NCBI GenBank assembly: GCA_900299495.1 | Contig: OMKD01000273.1 | Location: 1-37,371 of the forward strand | Source: Sphingobacteriales bacterium | Lineage (GTDB): Bacteria; Bacteroidota; Bacteroidia; Chitinophagales; Saprospiraceae | Direction of reading: 5' to 3' | Length of the DNA stretch: 37,371 bases | In this document: in pieces, positions 24,708-35,311 of the stretch | Position numbering within the stretch: position 1 is the first letter of the stretch | Layout of the letters: the number at the start of each line of letters is the position of its first letter | Notes under the pieces: model-generated | What the model was told of the DNA's origin: nothing | What the model saw: only the letters and a program-made list of their open reading frames with translations | Databases searched by the model: none | Made by a program: the position numbers and the translations under genes

Positions 24708-27700
24708 ATTTGCTGATTACAACTCGCTTCGATTCGGAGTGATTATCACCTATCAGCTGTATGGAGTAAACTCCTGCTGGTAAGTGGTTCAAATCGATTG
24801 ATTTGCTGATCAAGTTATTTTGAATGCTTTCGCTATATAGTAAAGCACCTTTTACGTCCGTTAGTTTGATCTGCTTAAGATCTGTTGTCCAGTTTCCAGA
24901 AAGTCCAACTGTAATGCTTCCTCTAGTTGGGTTTGGATACACAATCCACTCAGAATCATCCTGTATTGTTTCATTCACAGATGTTGGAGCATTTGGATCA
25001 AGCTCAATGAATACGGTTGTTTCCTGAAGTAAACCACCTTGACCATCAGTTACGATAAATTTGAAACTATCATTTTCGCCATCGCCACTGTGGAAGTATT
25101 CTACATGGTTAAGATCAATGGATATTTGCTTGAACGTACCACCCAGAGGAACGTTTGCTCCTGCCCAGTGTACCTCACCATGTTTTGGTGCTTCAGTAAT
25201 CGTAAATATCAACTCATCGGGAGTATTGTCCTCATCTGCTACCTGAAGAACCTCCGTTTCAATCCAACGACCTTCTCCATCTCTTACTTTCAGAATCTCG
25301 TTATTTACGATATATGGATTATTAGGAATAGCCTCACCACAAGACTCCAATTCCCAGTTAGTGATCTTACCACCAATACCATCTTCATCAAGCACTGTAA
25401 CGACAAGCTCCCAGATTCCAATTAGTGTTTCACCATCAAAGTCAGATAGGTTTCCAACAGGCTGAACCAATTCTCCTGTATTTGCAGGACAAGGTATATC
25501 CGCTAAAGATTCATCATCGAAGCTCAATTTCATACTGGTTAGGATACAAGTACCTTCGTGTAAGGTTACCTCCGTTCCTTGCGGTGAACGAACAGATATT
25601 TTTATATCATCCAACTTATCGTGAGAAACATCTAGGTTAGCAATGTTTATATCTGTAATTGTTGAGTTATCAATTGCTGCAAGTTCAGATACTACTGAAG
25701 CACCAGCAGCCAACTGCGGACTAATGTTCTTAGGAAGTCCATTGGCAGTAAAGGTCTCACAGATTTCTGTAAATGTTTGGTAGTAGAAAGGTCCAACCCA
25801 GTCTCCATTTCCACAACGGTTTGCGTTGGCTCTAACTCTCCAGAAGTATACAGTTCCTTTATTAAGTGGCTCGTCAGAGTCATAGAAATTCTCCGTTAAG
25901 CCATACTCCTCATCAATGATTGAAGCTGGAGCAAAATTAGGATTATCAGCAACCTGAATATCATAATTTACAGCAGTCGGTACTTCAACCCAAGAGTATG
26001 AAGTTGCCAAAGGCTGCTGAACAACTTGGTTCGCAGGACCTGTTAATGCCAGGGCTGAGAAGTCTGCGTTTTCAGTTTCTACAAAAATAGATTGATAGAA
26101 GGTATCATTTTCTACGATTCCTCTAATTTCAAGTTCTGTATAGGCGTTTGGATAGTCAGCATCGAAACTAACATTTAATCCTAAATCCTCGCCCGCTTCC
26201 ATTGTCGCAGACTGCCAACTTAAATTCATCCCATCGGGAATGACGCTCATGATTTCTAAATCCACAGAACCTGTGAAGTCGTTAAACCCTGAAAAGTTGA
26301 AGTCATAATCCAAGGCTGCCGGAAGACAAGCAAACTGATAGTTACTTGAATTAATATAGAATCCGTAGTATGGAGTATCTGGTTTTGAAACCTGAATATT
26401 AGAGTTCGAAATATCAAAGAATATATTGTCTGAAGCTTTGATCTTGATACGACCAGCAAATGTTGAAACGTCCGGTAGGAAGAACGTATGTTCTCCATCA
26501 TTCGGTACATCCTCTGCCAACAGAACATCAAAATCGAATCCTGAATTCGTGGATAAGTAAATATCCACACTGCTACAATTTACAGGGGCATTGAATGAAT
26601 TTGCCGGATCCCAAGTGATTGTAACCTGCTCACCACCTTCAAGAATATCTCCTGATGCAGATGGATAGGTCACGGAGAAAGGACCTGAGTTACCATCGAC
26701 ATTGAAGGTTACTTGTGTAGAATTCCAACCACCTGATTCTTGATTATTATCTCTTACTGTACACTTGAAATTCATCTCTCTTTCTACAGATGGTAAACGT
26801 TCACTGCTATTACTTTGATTCTGAAGAATAAGACTCAATGAAGGGAAGCTTCTAAGGTTGTCTGTCGTAGGAGTTCTCGACATGAATAGAGGAATAGTAA
26901 GATTTGGTATTTGTCCCTCATTGATACTTGTTGTAGGTCCAAGATCATACTGTTCCCAACAATAAGTCAGATCATCACCATCTTCATCTGTTCCAAAAGC
27001 TTCCAATTCAAATGCTGTTGACTTTGGAATGTGGAAACCATTTCCATGGTTGTGCGTTACTTCAGGTCTGTGGTTAGCCGTTTGAATTACATCCGGACAG
27101 GTATTACCTGTTGATTGCTCACTGTATTGTCTTACTTGCTCTAAAGATTTTACATGGTAATAAGTGTTGTTTTGACCAAATCCAAGATTGATGTTTTCAC
27201 CTCCACAAGAACCCAGGTAAGACATGATCGTTGATCCTGACCCTGGCTCATATGCTGAACCTGAAGCTAGCTGACCTTCAATGCCAGGACAGTTTGCCCA
27301 AGTATGACCTGCAGAAAACTGGTGATCGATTTCGTGTGCCATTACATTATATACAATGTTTGTCATGTTCGCATAGTGACAAGTTACCCCTCTACCTTTA
27401 TTTGGAGCATTACATGCTGTACCACTTACTACACCACCTACATCTGTACATGCCATTGTAAATACGTGACCGATATCAAAGTTGTTATTTCCGATTACCT
27501 GGTTAAGGTAATTTTGATTTTGTTGTAGAAGTTGTCCACCAACGTTTGCATTAGTGAAAAAGTCAGTTGCAGGATCAAGATTGATCAATAGATCGTTACT
27601 CTCAATCATTTCAAACTTCATGGATTGCTCAGGTTGTAAAACACCGTTCAATAAAGTTAGAGCCTGAACAAATGAAGCCATTACAGCTGCTTCCGTTCCT

Positions 27701-28368
27701 CCTTTTGCTACACCATATTCACCAGTACACGCTAAAGCTAGTTCATAAACTCTCAGCTCAGCTATGTCTGCTTGCGGAGTCACAAGTGCTGTATTAGTGA
27801 AATCAGGAGTGATGTCTTGCTCTATTGTTGCCGGATTAAATCCACATGCTAATGGAGGTCCAAGCTCGTGATAGGCATGATGATCCATCTGATTGAAATA
27901 ATAGGTCTGGTGAATACCAGAACCATCTTCCGGATAATCAATAAGTGAAAGTCCGTCCTCATTAGAAATAGAAGCTACAACTCCATAAGGAGTAACACTT
28001 AAATAAAGAAGACCTTTTTTACCATTTATTCCAAAACCACGGTAAGACTTTAGTTCTGGAAATTTGGCAGCCAAATTAGGATGCATTACCGGCGACTCAA
28101 CCAATTGGAAGAATTGGTTTGATCCATTAGGAAGAGGAAGATTTACAATTGTATTTGAGTTTCTTGCTGCGTTGGTATACTCCATAGGAGCATCACTTGC
28201 CGCATCTTGCAGAGCTTCTAAATTAATGGTAATAAATCTTGGATCTTCTGTTAATAAGGCACTATTGGCATTAGGTATTTGATCTGTATCCTTCCATATT
28301 GTAGGGCTTTGCGCTTTGGCAAAGGAAAAGGAAAGCGATAAGAACAAAGAACAAATAATATATTTCAT
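24706..28368 (-). CDS. Secreted multidomain metalloprotease (reprolysin-like zinc site, P-domain, cadherin-like segment, T9SS C-terminal domain)
   Basis: 1220 aa; signal peptide; MAHEIDHQFSAGHTW (HExxHxxxxxH); P-domain-like LDVSHDKLDDIKISVRSPQGTEVTLHEGTC...LIGIWELVVTVLDEDGIGGKITNWELESCG; C-term VYPNPTRGSITVGLSG...LPAGVYSIQLIGDNHSESKRVVISK. Confidence 0.88.
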   Translation of the reverse strand: MKYIICSLFLSLSFSFAKAQSPTIWKDTDQIPNANSALLTEDPRFITINLEALQDAASDAPMEYTNAARNSNTIVNLPLPNGSNQFFQLVESPVMHPNLAAKFPELKSYRGFGINGKKGLLYLSVTPYGVVASISNEDGLSLIDYPEDGSGIHQTYYFNQMDHHAYHELGPPLACGFNPATIEQDITPDFTNTALVTPQADIAELRVYELALACTGEYGVAKGGTEAAVMASFVQALTLLNGVLQPEQSMKFEMIESNDLLINLDPATDFFTNANVGGQLLQQNQNYLNQVIGNNNFDIGHVFTMACTDVGGVVSGTACNAPNKGRGVTCHYANMTNIVYNVMAHEIDHQFSAGHTWANCPGIEGQLASGSAYEPGSGSTIMSYLGSCGGENINLGFGQNNTYYHVKSLEQVRQYSEQSTGNTCPDVIQTANHRPEVTHNHGNGFHIPKSTAFELEAFGTDEDGDDLTYCWEQYDLGPTTSINEGQIPNLTIPLFMSRTPTTDNLRSFPSLSLILQNQSNSSERLPSVEREMNFKCTVRDNNQESGGWNSTQVTFNVDGNSGPFSVTYPSASGDILEGGEQVTITWDPANSFNAPVNCSSVDIYLSTNSGFDFDVLLAEDVPNDGEHTFFLPDVSTFAGRIKIKASDNIFFDISNSNIQVSKPDTPYYGFYINSSNYQFACLPAALDYDFNFSGFNDFTGSVDLEIMSVIPDGMNLSWQSATMEAGEDLGLNVSFDADYPNAYTELEIRGIVENDTFYQSIFVETENADFSALALTGPANQVVQQPLATSYSWVEVPTAVNYDIQVADNPNFAPASIIDEEYGLTENFYDSDEPLNKGTVYFWRVRANANRCGNGDWVGPFYYQTFTEICETFTANGLPKNISPQLAAGASVVSELAAIDNSTITDINIANLDVSHDKLDDIKISVRSPQGTEVTLHEGTCILTSMKLSFDDESLADIPCPANTGELVQPVGNLSDFDGETLIGIWELVVTVLDEDGIGGKITNWELESCGEAIPNNPYIVNNEILKVRDGEGRWIETEVLQVADEDNTPDELIFTITEAPKHGEVHWAGANVPLGGTFKQISIDLNHVEYFHSGDGENDSFKFIVTDGQGGLLQETTVFIELDPNAPTSVNETIQDDSEWIVYPNPTRGSITVGLSGNWTTDLKQIKLTDVKGALLYSESIQNNLISKSIDLNHLPAGVYSIQLIGDNHSESKRVVISK

Positions 28369-28403
28369 TTTGTAGATTTTAACTATCAGGACAGTTGTTT
28401 TGA

Positions 28404-28411
28404 CAAAAATA
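28404..28411 (-). promoter_or_regulatory. Possible -7 element (TATTTTTG) upstream of the metalloprotease gene
   Basis: Reverse-strand TATTTTTG matches TAnnTTTG 36 nt upstream of the start codon; no convincing -33 TTG at the expected distance. Confidence 0.3.
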
Positions 28412-28445
28412 GAGAATCAAACGTTTATTTTTTGTAAGAAAATGG

Positions 28446-31400
28446 CTAAAAGAACGCTGAGAATTGAAGATTACCGGTATGGATGATTTTTAAGTCACCA
28501 TTTTTTCGACCATCGTATCTCAGACCTAATCTTAGGCTCTTATTTATTTTCCTGTTAACACCCAAATTCCAATTGAAGTTTTGTCCGGATTGTAATCCAT
28601 TTAGTAGAGCAAAACCAATTGGACTGTTCGCTTCTCCTGAATATTTTACCGATGAAAATACAAAACTTCCCTCAAGTAACCCAAGATTGCTGTTGATCTG
28701 AGATTCAATTTTTAAACTTTGAATCTTACCATTATCGATGTTGAAGTCTTGATCCGTAAAACTTTCCAGGGTTGAATTCAGTACAATACGACTTTTATCA
28801 GAAGGGAAAAAACTTAATTCCGGCTTCAGTATTCTTGTTTTGACCTGGAAACTTCTTTCTGCATATTGTTCTATATCAGCAGATTTACTACCCTCGGATC
28901 CGGTCAATCGGAAACTGAGCCTATTTGATAAATTCCAACGAACACTTGTTTCCAGATTTTGTGTTTTTCTCTTTTCCAAGCCTGTAATCAACAGGTTACT
29001 AAGCGAAACTTGGGTTTGAGAAATTTGAACATCCAGGGTTTTACCACCGCGATTTATCCAAAGACTATTCCGAATGTTGCTACGGTCATTTACAATATCT
29101 TGTTGGTCAATATTGTTTTGTAGTGGGTGCCAATAAATAGCACCATCGGTGTCCTGTACTTTTTGTTCTAGCTGTAAATTGGATTGAAAACTTAAATAAC
29201 TAATGGCCTTTCGAATGCCATCCTTGTTGAACCATATGGCTTTAGGACTTATGTTGATGTTTTGATTGAATAGCGCATTATTGGTCTTTATGAATTCGTC
29301 TGAGTAATAGATAATTCGGATGTGAGTACCCTGGTCGGGATTGGGCGCGATTACAAACTCAGATGCTTGCTCCACTCCATCTCCATTGAAATCTATGTGC
29401 TGAAAATTCCCTTCTCCAGGATTAACCTGTTGATAAAGGAATTGTACTTTTTGTTCCTGTCCTGAGCTTAGCTGATACAGCGATGATAGGCGAATGACTC
29501 CTTTTAAAAATTGTTGGTTGAGATTCACTTTTCCCATTAATTGTCCTGCCTCTTCTGGTAATTCTTCCAATACATTATCGAATTTTCGATAATTGATTTG
29601 AGCATTCAGCTTGGTGTTTTTGAAGTTCTTTAAATTCGCATCTATACCCGTGTTATAAGCATTTTTCCACATGTTTAATTCGCCCTCAGAAACATTGAAA
29701 TCTCTTCTATTTTGGGTGTATACTGTCCAACTAAAATTATGTTTTTCTGGCAGGATTAAACGGATTTCAGATTGATTGAATTTAAAACTTGAGTTAAGTA
29801 GTGTATCTGTATTACTATCTAAACGTTCATTAGATTCTTCAAACCAACTCACCTGGATTTCAAAGTCATTATCATTCCCGAATTTTCTACCTAATGCAAT
29901 CGATGGTTTTTGATATTGAGTCTCTGAAAATGTTGTGCTTGCATTTAAGACAGAAGCTTTAGCATCTATATTCCATTTATCATTTTCTAATAAAAATTGT
30001 CCCTCGTGCTTTAGTCCATTGTATTCGGATCCTCTATTCAAAAAACTAAGTACATAATCTATAATTATTCCTTTTTCTTTATGTTCTATTTGGAACTTGC
30101 CATTACCTAGGTGTTCTTCCAATGGAGCTATTGGGTCATTGTTATTATTAAGGTCCCAGTCTCTATTGAATTCTGGCAATCGATATGGGTTTATAGCTCT
30201 AAAATTTTGTTGTTTCCATTCGTGATTGGCATCAAGTAAAAGCCCCCATTTACTCCTCGTCTCAATTTGTTTCTTAAATGAGCTGAACAAGGCTAGCCCC
30301 CAATCATCTTTTGCATCTAAAGGAGAGATTTTATTTTGGTCATTTTGAGAGAGGGCAAGCTCTGTGCTAAAGTAACCATCTGTTCCTAGCCTTTGCTCTA
30401 ATCCAAGATTGAGTAATTTTTTAGATTGAGGAAGTGGTAAGAGCCGAATCGGCTCGTGTGTACCTTGTAAGTTGCCATTATCATCAGGGCCTACAAATTG
30501 GAAAACTATACCATTAGCATCGAGATCAACTTGTATGTAATTTCCATTTCCTAAACCAAGGTTTGAGAAGAAAGCGTTATAATGTGTAAGCTCCTCGTTC
30601 CGGGTGGGTGCATATTCTAAAAATTGAATATTATTTCCATTAATTAGGGTGTCTCTGAATATGTAGTTAATTGGATTAGAAGAATTGGATGCGGTGTCTA
30701 TTGCAGGAATTCCTGCCGCGAATGGATTGTCTCCTGCATTTGCGAGGATCAATTGTTGTTCTTGATTCAAAGGTCCTTCTCCAATTCTTGATTTACCATC
30801 CTGTTCGGCATAAACATTTGAATAGAGACTTAAATGCTTCCTTTTATATGTGGAGTTTACGGTGTATAACGATCTTAGGTAAGACTGATCATTATATTCG
30901 AACTCAATAACAATTCTGCGCTCGGTGCTCATCGGTTGTCTCACCGTAAAAGTAATGGTTCCAGCATTATAATCTATGATATAATCATTGTCGAATCCAC
31001 GGGTAAGTAATTTCCCGTCTACGTATACCTTTTCTGTATTTGCCAATACTATGATGAATGTTTCACCTTCAGCACCTCTTAGTTTGTATGGCCCCTGATT
31101 CCCTTCCTCTCCTGTAAATGCATTACGAGCAAACTTTCCTTTTGTGATGGCAAAAGAACTTTGAAGCGTAAATTGCCCTTTCCCAAGATCTAGAGTGTCC
31201 TGTGTAAATTGAACCCCTTGTAATTTTTTAAAATACTTTAAAAAGTAACTGTCTCGATTTCCTTGTTGATAATCTCCCAGAAGTAGTTTTGTGTTATTCT
31301 TTTTTAGTTCAATAAATACTCTGTCGAATTCATTGAGCTGTTGGGTGTTTCCTTCTGGTTGAATTGGAATATTCGCATCTGAAATTGCTGCTCTTATTTG

Positions 31401-31916
31401 AATATTATCTCCAATATCTCCATTTAACTGAAGATTAAATGTGGAATTTAATACCAAATTTTGGTTGTTGCCCACTCCAATACTTCTGCTAAACACCCCA
31501 CTACTTTTTAGACCTCTTCCATTATTCAGTAGTTGAATGTCTTTTGGATTTTTTTCAATTTCATATACCAATCTGTAGGAATCTGATAAATTTCTTTCAG
31601 GAAATAAACTGGCTTGATTATTTAATTCTAGTTGTTGTAGACATCGACATGTTAATGTTAAAGAACTATTTTTTCTAATTGACGGATTAATAATCAAAAT
31701 TTTATTGGAATCAACTACAAAGTCCTTATTTTGAATCAGTGAATCACCTTGATTGTCTGTTACTTGCACGGAAGCGGGATATATTACACAGGAGTCAAGT
31801 GTTTGCCATTCTTCACTTACTTTAATTTCAAACTTACGAATATTACTTTCAGGTGATTGGGCATTAAGCCCAGTCAATGATAAAAAAGTCATTAATATGA
31901 GAAAGCAATATTTCAT
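28446..31916 (-). CDS. Large putative outer-membrane beta-barrel protein of unknown function
   Basis: 1156 aa; signal peptide MKYCFLILMTFLSLTGLNAQ; many amphipathic strand-like segments; terminal aromatic strand LKIIHTGNLQFSAFF; internal GPYKLRGAEGETFIIVLANTEKVYVDGKLLTRGFDNDYIIDYNAGTITFT. Confidence 0.7.
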   Translation of the reverse strand: MKYCFLILMTFLSLTGLNAQSPESNIRKFEIKVSEEWQTLDSCVIYPASVQVTDNQGDSLIQNKDFVVDSNKILIINPSIRKNSSLTLTCRCLQQLELNNQASLFPERNLSDSYRLVYEIEKNPKDIQLLNNGRGLKSSGVFSRSIGVGNNQNLVLNSTFNLQLNGDIGDNIQIRAAISDANIPIQPEGNTQQLNEFDRVFIELKKNNTKLLLGDYQQGNRDSYFLKYFKKLQGVQFTQDTLDLGKGQFTLQSSFAITKGKFARNAFTGEEGNQGPYKLRGAEGETFIIVLANTEKVYVDGKLLTRGFDNDYIIDYNAGTITFTVRQPMSTERRIVIEFEYNDQSYLRSLYTVNSTYKRKHLSLYSNVYAEQDGKSRIGEGPLNQEQQLILANAGDNPFAAGIPAIDTASNSSNPINYIFRDTLINGNNIQFLEYAPTRNEELTHYNAFFSNLGLGNGNYIQVDLDANGIVFQFVGPDDNGNLQGTHEPIRLLPLPQSKKLLNLGLEQRLGTDGYFSTELALSQNDQNKISPLDAKDDWGLALFSSFKKQIETRSKWGLLLDANHEWKQQNFRAINPYRLPEFNRDWDLNNNNDPIAPLEEHLGNGKFQIEHKEKGIIIDYVLSFLNRGSEYNGLKHEGQFLLENDKWNIDAKASVLNASTTFSETQYQKPSIALGRKFGNDNDFEIQVSWFEESNERLDSNTDTLLNSSFKFNQSEIRLILPEKHNFSWTVYTQNRRDFNVSEGELNMWKNAYNTGIDANLKNFKNTKLNAQINYRKFDNVLEELPEEAGQLMGKVNLNQQFLKGVIRLSSLYQLSSGQEQKVQFLYQQVNPGEGNFQHIDFNGDGVEQASEFVIAPNPDQGTHIRIIYYSDEFIKTNNALFNQNINISPKAIWFNKDGIRKAISYLSFQSNLQLEQKVQDTDGAIYWHPLQNNIDQQDIVNDRSNIRNSLWINRGGKTLDVQISQTQVSLSNLLITGLEKRKTQNLETSVRWNLSNRLSFRLTGSEGSKSADIEQYAERSFQVKTRILKPELSFFPSDKSRIVLNSTLESFTDQDFNIDNGKIQSLKIESQINSNLGLLEGSFVFSSVKYSGEANSPIGFALLNGLQSGQNFNWNLGVNRKINKSLRLGLRYDGRKNGDLKIIHTGNLQFSAFF

Positions 31917-32084
31917 AATTGAGAAAACGAATCAGAAATCCGTTTCGTTAAATAATTGAATTAAAAAATTAATAAACGTTTACAATTTGTAAATTCAGAA
32001 CTTGGGTTAGGATAATTGCAGATATTTAAGCTATTAACTCATTAGTTGAAATAATATTTTTTGTAAAGGTAAGGATTAAGATAA

Positions 32085-34109
<2,025 letters not shown>

Positions 34110-34119
34110 ATTCGTTACT

Positions 34120-35097
34120 ATGAGGAACAATAGAAGAAGTTTCATTTTAAATTTTGGTATTGCTGCACTCGGTATGGTACTTGGTCGAAATGCGGATAAA
34201 ACTAAACCTAAATTTCGAGCAAGGAAGGGAGCTGGGCCAATTTTCATAAGTACTTGGAATCATGGTATAGAGGCAAACCAAGTTGCACTTGAGGTCCTTA
34301 AGAAGGGAGGCAGCGGTTTGGATGCAGTTGAAAAGGGCGTAATGGTAGTGGAGTCTGATCCAGATAACGGTTCTGTGGGTATAGGTGGAATGCCTGATAA
34401 TAAAGGTAATGTTGCTCTCGATGCATGTATCATGTCTTCAGATGGTAATTGTGGAGCGGTGTGTATGTTAGAAAATATTGAGCATCCTATTTCAGTTGCT
34501 AGAAAAGTTATGGAGGATACTCCTCATGTTCTTTTGGCTGCTGATGGGGCCTTCGACTTTGCAATTTCCAAAGGATTCAAAAAAAGAAATTTGAATACCA
34601 AAAATTCCAAGCAAGCATATAAAGAGTGGAAAAAAGAATCAAGATATAAACCAATCATCAATGTTGAGAACCACGATACAATTGGTATGTTGGGCATGGA
34701 TGATAACGGAGATATCTTTGGTAGTTGTACAACATCGGGATTAGCATTTAAAATGAGAGGAAGAATTGGTGATTCCCCAATCATAGGTGCTGGATTGTTT
34801 ATTGATAATGAAGTTGGAGGTGCTGTGGCTACAGGTCTCGGTGAATCTGTTATCAAAGTTGCTGGAGCTGCAATTATAGTAGAATTGATGCGCCATGGTT
34901 ATAGTCCTGAAGATGCTTGTAAAGAGGCTGTGTTGAGGATTCAAAAGAATGAAAACACCAAAGATATACAGGTGGGTTTTCTAGCAATCAACAAAGCAGG
35001 AGACATTGGGTCATACGCAATACATCCTGGCTTTAATTATGCGCTGACAATAAACGATAATACAAGTTTAGAAGATAGCGATTATTTAAGAAACTAA
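34120..35097 (+). CDS. Glycosylasparaginase (N4-(beta-N-acetylglucosaminyl)-L-asparaginase family, Ntn hydrolase), exported
   Basis: ORF 34084-35097; likely start ATG 34120 after the fadH-like stop. HDTIGMLGMD autocleavage/nucleophile region, RIGDSPIIGAGLFIDNEVGGAVATGLGE; N-terminus MRNNRRSFILNFGIAALGMVLG. Confidence 0.88.
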   Translation: MRNNRRSFILNFGIAALGMVLGRNADKTKPKFRARKGAGPIFISTWNHGIEANQVALEVLKKGGSGLDAVEKGVMVVESDPDNGSVGIGGMPDNKGNVALDACIMSSDGNCGAVCMLENIEHPISVARKVMEDTPHVLLAADGAFDFAISKGFKKRNLNTKNSKQAYKEWKKESRYKPIINVENHDTIGMLGMDDNGDIFGSCTTSGLAFKMRGRIGDSPIIGAGLFIDNEVGGAVATGLGESVIKVAGAAIIVELMRHGYSPEDACKEAVLRIQKNENTKDIQVGFLAINKAGDIGSYAIHPGFNYALTINDNTSLEDSDYLRN

Positions 35098-35120
35098 ATG
35101 AATGGATTTGATAAGTATAA

Positions 35121-35158
35121 AATGGACAAACTATATTGATTTAGTTTGTCCATTTTTT
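35121..35158 (+). terminator. Intrinsic terminator after glycosylasparaginase
   Basis: AATGGACAAACTA-TATTGATT-TAGTTTGTCCATT (13-bp perfect stem) followed by TTTT. Confidence 0.88.
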
Positions 35159-35193
35159 GTTGGTTTTAAGTGCTTTATAACCAATTATAGGTA

Positions 35194-35224
35194 TTTGGTG
35201 GCAGAGAATTAGATAGTACATTTG
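35194..35224 (+). promoter_or_regulatory. Bacteroidota sigma-A promoter (TTTG-N19-TACATTTG)
   Basis: TTTG at 35194-35197, 19-nt spacer, TACATTTG at 35217-35224; matches the established TTG-N~19-TAnnTTTG consensus; 87 nt upstream of the 35312 start. Confidence 0.65.
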
Positions 35225-35311
35225 TAAAGAGTCTTCGTTAGGGGATTCTATGTTAATTAATCACCATGAAATTAGTTTAAACTATTTCTTTACAACAAAT
35301 TATCAAATCTT

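Noticed and set aside
25039-25425. 128-aa plus-strand ORF antisense to the metalloprotease
   Set aside because: Lies wholly inside a strong coding ORF on the other strand; composition looks like a shadow frame with no recognisable domain.
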